From contig DHWM01000172.1 of NCBI GenBank assembly GCA_002413185.1, forward strand, positions 1-18,413: a DNA stretch of 18,413 nucleotides. Reading direction: 5' to 3'. The position numbers and the translations under genes were made by a program. Positions 13,808-18,413 of the stretch are shown one piece after another. Positions within the stretch are counted from its first letter, which is position 1. Each line of letters opens with the position of its first letter. Under the pieces are notes generated by a model. The model did no database searches and was not told where the DNA came from. It saw nothing but the letters and a program-made list of their open reading frames with translations. This DNA is from Actinobacteria bacterium UBA5182. GTDB lineage: Bacteria > Actinomycetota > UBA4738.

Positions 13808-16110
13808 CTAGATGAGTCCCGTCTGTCGCGGTCTCCACGGTCGCGGCGGGGCCGGAAGCCGCGATCCCGTCCCCGGTCGCCGCCCCGGCGATCCCCGTCG
13901 CCCTCACGGCGGGGCCGGCGCTCTCCACCGTCGTCGCCTTCCACTCGGGGCCATCCGCCTTCCGGCGGGTCCCATCCCTCGCCCACGGGCTTCAGGCTGA
14001 TCTTGCCCGCGGGGTCGACCTCCTGGACCTCCACCTCGAGCTTGTCGCCGACGTTGACGGCTTCCTCGACGCTCGACAGGCGCTTGCCCCGGCCGAGTTT
14101 CGAGATGTGCACGAGGCCGTCTCGGGCCGGCGTGATGTTCACGAACGCCCCGAACGTGGTGGTCTTGACCACCGTTCCCTGGTACCGCTCGCCGATCTCG
14201 GGGAGCTTCGGGTTGACGATGGCCTCGATCATCTCCATGGCCTGCTCCGCGCCACCTCCCTCTCGGGAGCCGATGAAGACACGCCCATCGTCCTCGATGT
14301 TGATGTCCGCGCCGGTCACCGCGATGATCTCGTTGATCCGCTTGCCCTTCGGTCCGATGACCTCCCCGATCTTGTCGACGGGGATCTGGATCATCACCAC
14401 ACGAGGGGCCTTGGTCGAGAGCACCTCGCGGGGATGGGCGATGGTCCGACCCATCGTCTCCAGGATGAACAGGCGGGCTTCCTTCGCCTGTTTCAACGCG
14501 CCGGCCAGGACCTCCTGAGGCAGTCCCGTGACCTTCATGTCGAGCTGGATGGCCGTGACGAATTCGCTCGTCCCCGCCACCTTGAAGTCCATGTCCCCCA
14601 GTGCGTCCTCGGCCCCGAGGATGTCCGTGAGCGTGACGAATTCGCCGCTCTCAGCGACCAGACCCATGGCGATCCCGGCCACTGGTGCCTTGATCGGGAC
14701 GCCCGCGTCCATCAGGGACAGGGTCGAGGCGCACACGGAGGCCATCGATGTCGACCCGTTCGAGCTGAGCACATCGGAGACCAATCGAAGGGTGTATGGG
14801 AACTCGTCCTCGCCCGGGATCACCGGGACCAGGGCTCGCTCGGCGAGAGCGCCGTGGCCGATCTCCCGGCGACGGGGCGAGCCGATCCGCCCGACCTCGC
14901 CGGTGGAGAACGGTGGGAAGTTGTAGTGGTGGATGTAGCGCTTGGACTCCTTCGGGTCGAGCGTGTCGATCATCTGGTTCATCCGAAGCATCCCAAGGGT
15001 CGTGACGTTCAGGACCTGGGTCTCTCCGCGCTGGAAGAGCCCCGAGCCGTGGGCCCGCGGGATCAGCCCGATCTCGGAGGAGAGCGGCCGGATCTCCTCG
15101 GCCTTGCGGCCGTCCATCCGGATGCCCTCCTCGACCAGGCGCCTGCGCATGGCCCGCTTCTGGAGTTCCTTGAAGGCTGGGGAGATCTGGACCGAGCGGG
15201 CCGGATACTCTTCGCCCCACTGTCGCTCGAGATGCTCCTTCAGCTCCGCCTTGAGGGCGTCGAGGTTGGCCTCGCGCTCGGCCTTGGCGGGAACGAGCGC
15301 TTCGGCAAGCCGAGAGTCCGCGAACTCCTGGACCGCAGCCAGGACCTCATCGGTGAATACGGGGTTGGGCTGCCACTGGCGTGGTTTCACGCCGGCCTGG
15401 GACACGATGTCCCGCTGGAAGTCCACGATCTCGGCGATGGCCTCCTTGGCGACGTCGAGGCCGTCGGCCACGATCTCCTCGGTGGGCGAGGCCGCGCCGT
15501 CCTGGATCCGCTCCCACGTCCCCTCGGGCGCTTCACCTTCGACCATCAGGATGTCGACGGTCCCCTGGTCGTTGACGCGGCCCGCCACAACGGCGTCGAA
15601 CGTGGCGAGGTCGAGATCCTGGTACGTCGGGTTGACGTGCCACTTTCCGCCGATCAGGCCCAGCCTCACCGCGGCGATGGGCCCGTCGAAAGGGAGCCCC
15701 GCCAGCGATACGGCCAGGCCGGCGGCGTTGATCCCGGGGATGTCGTAGGGATTGGCCAGGTCCGCCGAGAGGACGGTGATGACCACCTGGACCTCGTCGC
15801 GGTAGCCGATCTTGAACGTCGGGCGGAGCGGCCTGTCGGTCAGCCGCGCGGTGAGGATGGCAGTCTCGCTCGGTCGGCCCTCCCGGCGGAAGAACCCTCC
15901 CGGAATCTTTCCGGCAGCGTACATTCGCTCCTCGACGTCGACGGTGAGCGGGAAGAAGTCGATGCCCTCCCGGGGCTTGGCCGTGGTGCATGTGGCGAGC
16001 ACCTGGGTCTCGCCCAGGGTGACGACGCACGAGCCCTCTGCTTGGGGGGCGAGCTTGCCGGTTTCGAACGTGAGCTCTGCCTCGCCGATGGTCCTGCTGG
16101 ATCTGATCAC
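13804..16110 (-). CDS. pnp: Polyribonucleotide nucleotidyltransferase (PNPase)
   Basis: Phosphate-dependent 3'-5' exoribonuclease and RNA tail polymerase of 768 residues. Two RNase PH domains (about 5-230 and 330-560) flank a helical linker. The second carries FSTGEVGRIGSPRRREIGHG (401-420) and the catalytic-region motif LGDMDFK (504-510). A KH domain follows at about 568-630 with its GPKG loop at 586-589, then an S1 domain at about 640-708. The tail from 724 is almost only Arg, Gly, Asp and Glu. GTG at 16110 is chosen because GGAGG lies 6 nt upstream and conserved sequence begins there; the frame is open to 16251 without support. It follows rpsO, the classic partner. Confidence 0.98.
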   Translation of the reverse strand: MIRSSRTIGEAELTFETGKLAPQAEGSCVVTLGETQVLATCTTAKPREGIDFFPLTVDVEERMYAAGKIPGGFFRREGRPSETAILTARLTDRPLRPTFKIGYRDEVQVVITVLSADLANPYDIPGINAAGLAVSLAGLPFDGPIAAVRLGLIGGKWHVNPTYQDLDLATFDAVVAGRVNDQGTVDILMVEGEAPEGTWERIQDGAASPTEEIVADGLDVAKEAIAEIVDFQRDIVSQAGVKPRQWQPNPVFTDEVLAAVQEFADSRLAEALVPAKAEREANLDALKAELKEHLERQWGEEYPARSVQISPAFKELQKRAMRRRLVEEGIRMDGRKAEEIRPLSSEIGLIPRAHGSGLFQRGETQVLNVTTLGMLRMNQMIDTLDPKESKRYIHHYNFPPFSTGEVGRIGSPRRREIGHGALAERALVPVIPGEDEFPYTLRLVSDVLSSNGSTSMASVCASTLSLMDAGVPIKAPVAGIAMGLVAESGEFVTLTDILGAEDALGDMDFKVAGTSEFVTAIQLDMKVTGLPQEVLAGALKQAKEARLFILETMGRTIAHPREVLSTKAPRVVMIQIPVDKIGEVIGPKGKRINEIIAVTGADINIEDDGRVFIGSREGGGAEQAMEMIEAIVNPKLPEIGERYQGTVVKTTTFGAFVNITPARDGLVHISKLGRGKRLSSVEEAVNVGDKLEVEVQEVDPAGKISLKPVGEGWDPPEGGWPRVEGDDGGERRPRREGDGDRRGGDRGRDRGFRPRRDRGDRDRRDSSS

Positions 16111-16133
16111 TGGTTGCCTCCTTGGCTCCCGGC

Positions 16134-16148
16134 AGCGCGCGTCGCGCT
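16134..16148 (-). other. Hairpin just upstream of the pnp ribosome binding site
   Basis: AGCGCG and CGCGCT form a perfect 6-bp stem around the loop ACG, ending about 12 nt before the AAGGAGG of pnp. It is a candidate element of the pnp leader. In GC-rich DNA such a short stem may also be chance. Confidence 0.3.
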
Positions 16149-16336
16149 CACCGGAGATCGGATGGAGGGAGCGGAGCGCCGGTTTCCGCCGCCAGTTCTC
16201 AGTGGTGGGCCTCGGATTCGGTGCGCCGACCGGCGCCTCCGGGGTCCGCAACTGATAACTGACGGTGCGGCCTTTCGTCCGCCTCCTCCTGGTGCATTCG
16301 GTTCGGTCCTGGCGTCTCCCTCCCTTCGAGAGAGAT

Positions 16337-16353
16337 GGCGGCCCTGGGCCGCC
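16337..16353 (-). terminator. Hairpin after rpsO, attenuator or processing site
   Basis: GGCGGCC (16353-16347) pairs perfectly with GGCCGCC (16343-16337) around CAG, 20 nt after the rpsO stop. On the minus strand it is followed by ATCTCTCTCG, a pyrimidine tail with few T residues, so termination would be partial at best. It probably protects the rpsO 3' end or marks a processing point between rpsO and pnp. Confidence 0.45.
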
Positions 16354-16373
16354 TGTTTGAATGGTTCAGCGAC

Positions 16374-16643
16374 TCAGCGCCGCAGCCCCAGACGTGAGAT
16401 GAGCGCTCGGTAGCGTTCGACGTCCTCCCGTCGCAGATAGTCGAGGAGGCGACGGCGCTTCCCGACCATCTGGAGCAGGCCACGCCTGGAATGGTGGTCC
16501 TTGGCGTGGACCTTCAGGTGTTCGGTAAGGCCTTCGATGCGCTTGCTGAGGATGGCGACCTGCACCTCGGGCGAGCCGGTATCGGCCTCTCCGAGGCGAT
16601 AGTCGCTGATGAGCGCAGACTTCTGTTCTGTGGGCAGTGCCAT
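16374..16643 (-). CDS. rpsO: 30S ribosomal protein S15
   Basis: Primary 16S rRNA-binding protein of the small subunit platform, 89 residues, exactly the usual length. The hallmark DTGSPEVQVAILSKRIEGLT (21-40) and the following HLKVHAKDHHSRRGLL, which contacts the rRNA junction, are intact, and the C-terminal half GKRRRLLDYLRREDVERYRA is typical. The ATG at 16643 has no proper ribosome binding site, and a -10-like TAACCT ends 12 nt before it, so a very short leader is possible. The CapA gene ends 31 nt upstream, so readthrough transcription is also likely. pnp follows after 263 nt, as in most bacteria. Confidence 0.98.
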   Translation of the reverse strand: MALPTEQKSALISDYRLGEADTGSPEVQVAILSKRIEGLTEHLKVHAKDHHSRRGLLQMVGKRRRLLDYLRREDVERYRALISRLGLRR

Positions 16644-16655
16644 GAATTCCGAACT

Positions 16656-16661
16656 AGGTTA
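16656..16661 (-). promoter_or_regulatory. Candidate -10 box of an rpsO promoter
   Basis: TAACCT on the minus strand fits TAnnnT and would start transcription near 16649, giving a 6-nt leader. No good -35 box is seen at 16-18 nt. The absence of a ribosome binding site before rpsO makes a nearly leaderless transcript plausible. Confidence 0.3.
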
Positions 16662-16674
16662 CCACATGCCCTGG

Positions 16675-17775
16675 TCAGGACCCCCGCAGGACCGGATGGC
16701 CGGGAGCCTCGATGTAGGCGGGGAGGAGCCGTGCGGTGAAGACGCCGGCCGGGGTGATGCGGACCTCGGCCACCGCGGTCGTGGAGCCCGCCGAGGAGAA
16801 GTTCGGCCACACGAAGTTCCCCAGGCTGTAGAAGATGGGCCTCCCCTTGTACATCTCCAGGGGCTGCAAGCGGTGAGAATGGCCACCGAAGACCACGTCA
16901 GCGCCTGCATCCACCAGCTCGTGCCCGTCGGTGACCTGATAGGCCCGGGGCACCGTGTCCAGCTCCACTCCCCAGTGGATGTCGACCACCACCAGATCGG
17001 CCCGAGCCTTGGCCGCCCCCACTGCCGCCAGCATCGCGTCGAAGTCGTGCCCGTCGGCGGTCCCCGGCTTGGTGGCCGTGGCCACCTCGTAGTCCGGGTC
17101 GATGACCTGATCCAGACCCACCACTGCGATGGTCCATCCCTTGAGGTGAAAGATGGCCGGCTCGTTCGCCTCCCGGGCGTCCCGGCCCGCCCCCACCGGC
17201 GCGATCCCGGCCGCCTGCAGGTTGTGCCGGGTGTCCACCAGCGCCTCCGTCCCGTAGTCGTACGCGTGGTTGTTTGCCATGTTCCCCACCTCGACACCGG
17301 CCGAGCGCATCGAAGGAAGGGCTGCGGGGTCGCCCCGGAAGCTGAACTCCTTGCCGGCGACCTTCGACCCGAGGTCGGAGACCGGGCACTCCACGTTGAC
17401 CACGGTCAGGTCGTCGCGTTGGAACAGGCCGGCCAGACCCGACCAGGCGTAGCCGTACCCGGCGGTTCGGTACGTGCTGATGTAGGTGGGGTCGAGGCTG
17501 ACATCGCCGGCGCCGTGGATGAGGAGCGCCTCTTGAGGTTCTGACGTCGGCGGCACCGGCGATCGGCCCGGTGAGGGAGGTGAGGTTGTGGAGGGTGTTC
17601 CCGTTGCTCGAGGGCTCCCCGCGGCCCCTGTCGTCCGGCTCGGCCCGGGACCCCGAGCAAGGCGGATCACACCGCCCACCCCCAGCGAGACCAGCCCGAT
17701 CAGGCCGAGCACGATCACCAGCGAGACCAGCGGGAGCGGCCTCCGGAGGTGCCTGCGCTGGCGGGGCGAGGTCAC
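16675..17775 (-). CDS. CapA-family metallophosphatase, membrane anchored
   Basis: Protein of 366 residues with one N-terminal membrane helix (about 14-36) after a basic start, a Pro/Ser/Thr-rich spacer (42-80), and a PGA_cap calcineurin-like phosphoesterase domain facing outside. The metal-site motifs occur in order: GDVSLD with D91, VNVEC with N127 and E129, NMANNHAYDYG with N169 and H170, DIHWG with H267, and GGHSH with H299 and H301, then FYSLGNFVW (315-323). CapA/PgsA proteins take part in poly-gamma-glutamate capsule synthesis, but no capB or capC is here, so a capsule role should not be assumed. GTG at 17775 overlaps the ribF stop as GTGA and fits the signal-anchor start; the frame open to 18186 only shadows ribF. 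Confidence 0.9.
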   Translation of the reverse strand: MTSPRQRRHLRRPLPLVSLVIVLGLIGLVSLGVGGVIRLARGPGPSRTTGAAGSPRATGTPSTTSPPSPGRSPVPPTSEPQEALLIHGAGDVSLDPTYISTYRTAGYGYAWSGLAGLFQRDDLTVVNVECPVSDLGSKVAGKEFSFRGDPAALPSMRSAGVEVGNMANNHAYDYGTEALVDTRHNLQAAGIAPVGAGRDAREANEPAIFHLKGWTIAVVGLDQVIDPDYEVATATKPGTADGHDFDAMLAAVGAAKARADLVVVDIHWGVELDTVPRAYQVTDGHELVDAGADVVFGGHSHRLQPLEMYKGRPIFYSLGNFVWPNFSSAGSTTAVAEVRITPAGVFTARLLPAYIEAPGHPVLRGS

Positions 17776-18413
17776 GTCACGATCGCCCGGGTCCGTTCGA
17801 CATCGTCCTTGATCTGCCGCGCCAGGTCCTCCGGCGACTCGAACCGGCGCTCCTCGCGCAGGCGCTCCCAGAACTCCACGGAGAGCGGCCGGCCTCGGAG
17901 GTCGCCCTCGAAGTCGAGGAGGTACGCCTCCACGTGCTTCGGCTCGGCGCCGAACGTGGGGTTCGTGCCGACGTTGATCGCGGCCACGTGTCCAGCGGCA
18001 TGCGCCGATCCCGCAGCCGGACCGCCCGGGTAGGCCTTGCCGGCGTAGACCCCTTCGGCCGGAAGAAGCATCCGAGCAGGCGTGGCCAGGTTCGCCGTGG
18101 GAAACCCCAGGCCCGAGCCGCGCCCGGCGCCGGTCGTCACGATCCCGCCGACGGCGTACCGCCTTCCCAGGGCCTCGCCCGGCCACCCGAGGTCGCCCTC
18201 TGCCAGCGCCCCCCGGATGGAGGACGACGACACTCGCCGGCCGTCGATTCGGATCAAGCCGACCCCCTCGACCGTGAAACCGTTCTCCGCCCCCAGATCG
18301 GTCAGCACGGCGAGATTTCCCATCGCCTTGTGGCCGAACGTGAAGTTCGAGCCGATGACGGCGTGACGGATGCCCGTGCCCTCCACGAGGACCCGCCGAA
18401 CGAACTCCTTCGG
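17772..18413 (-). CDS. ribF: Riboflavin kinase/FAD synthetase (N-terminus beyond the window)
   Basis: Bifunctional enzyme that phosphorylates riboflavin to FMN and adenylates it to FAD. The frame enters at the right edge with PKEFVRRVLVEGTGIRHAVI, the end of the adenylyltransferase domain, continuing into GSNFTFGHKAMG. The riboflavin kinase domain follows, with the ATP/flavin motif GRGSGLGFPTANL, EGVYAGKAYPGG, AAINVGTNPTFG, and VEAYLLDFEGDLRG with the C-terminal helix region. Roughly the first 100 residues, including the nucleotidyl transfer HxGH-like motif, lie outside the window, so the true start is not seen. It overlaps the CapA gene by 4 nt. ribF upstream of rpsO is a conserved order. 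Confidence 0.96.
   Translation of the reverse strand, partial: PKEFVRRVLVEGTGIRHAVIGSNFTFGHKAMGNLAVLTDLGAENGFTVEGVGLIRIDGRRVSSSSIRGALAEGDLGWPGEALGRRYAVGGIVTTGAGRGSGLGFPTANLATPARMLLPAEGVYAGKAYPGGPAAGSAHAAGHVAAINVGTNPTFGAEPKHVEAYLLDFEGDLRGRPLSVEFWERLREERRFESPEDLARQIKDDVERTRAIVT

Larger units (their letters stand above)
16111..16373 (-). other. rpsO-pnp intergenic leader with stem-loops
   Basis: This 263-nt gap holds no supported gene. In minus-strand order it contains a GC-rich hairpin shortly after rpsO (16353-16337), an SD-like AGGAGGAGG without a good start codon behind it, a small GC-rich hairpin GCGCC/GGCGC, and a stem just before the pnp ribosome binding site (16148-16134). In enterobacteria the matching spacer holds a pnp promoter and an RNase III-cut stem used for autoregulation; a similar role here is inference. 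Confidence 0.5.

Noticed and set aside
16111..16251. Upstream extension of pnp to 16251
   Set aside because: PNPase homology begins at the GTG at 16110, which has an AAGGAGG site 6 nt upstream; the extra residues look like random GC-rich translation.
16199..16297. 32-codon minus-strand small frame in the rpsO-pnp gap
   Set aside because: No ribosome binding site before its ATG, no recognisable features, and it lies in a structured leader.
14107..16413. 768-codon plus-strand open frame opposite pnp and rpsO
   Set aside because: Antisense shadow of two certain genes; no start signals and no recognisable domain.
17776..18186. Upstream extension of the CapA gene to 18186
   Set aside because: It overlaps the riboflavin kinase domain of ribF in another frame and would bury the signal anchor inside the protein.
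1..18413. CRISPR array, tRNA, rRNA, insertion sequence or phage genes
   Set aside because: No direct repeat array, cloverleaf, transposase or phage motif was seen on either strand by reading.

Overview
The window is a GC-rich, tightly packed housekeeping segment of a bacterial chromosome. It most likely comes from an actinomycetote, probably one without close cultured relatives. The reasons are the gene order (ribF, rpsO, pnp, M16 peptidase, dapB, dapA, RNase J, ftsK, rodZ-like, pgsA, cinA, recA, as I recall it from Streptomyces-type genomes), the many GTG starts, start codons with a TAnnnT -10 box just upstream and no Shine-Dalgarno sequence, a PPOX-fold protein typical of F420-using actinobacteria, and a recA control region with both a Gram-positive SOS box and a motif like the mycobacterial RecA-NDp promoter. 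The taxonomic call is inference; there is no rRNA or tRNA in the window.

Layout. Almost everything reads on the minus strand, so the biological order runs from high to low coordinates. (1) 18413-16675: ribF (5' end outside the window) and a membrane-anchored CapA-family metallophosphatase. (2) 16643-10821: rpsO, pnp, M16 zinc peptidase, dapB and a PIG-L deacetylase, the last four coupled by 4-nt overlaps or a 3-nt gap except for the rpsO-pnp spacer of 263 nt. (3) 9466-10806: the only plus-strand genes, an adenosyltransferase of PduO type, an EthD-domain protein and a PPOX-fold protein, sitting between the dapB and dapA parts of the cluster. (4) 9404-4545: dapA, RNase J and ftsK. (5) 4341-1075: rodZ-like, pgsA, cinA and thpR, with gaps of 0-1 nt or overlaps. 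(6) recA from 884 to the left edge, with its own promoter region.

How the genes fit together. dapA and dapB catalyse consecutive steps towards diaminopimelate and lysine. pnp, RNase J and thpR are RNA-processing enzymes, and rpsO is the classic partner of pnp. ftsK, the rodZ-like protein and pgsA serve chromosome segregation, cell shape and phospholipid synthesis. cinA and recA are a conserved pair linked to nucleotide repair and DNA damage. ribF makes FMN and FAD.

I found no mobile element, CRISPR array, phage gene, defence system, tRNA or rRNA, and no clear new biological system. The most interesting signals are regulatory: a dual DNA-damage promoter region for recA; three genes with leaderless or nearly leaderless geometry; a possible plus-strand small RNA between ftsK and rodZ; and a pgsA whose conserved N-terminus lies upstream of any standard start codon. 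No gap without a gene exceeds 300 bases; the largest (16111-16373, 4342-4544 and 885-1074) are described below.
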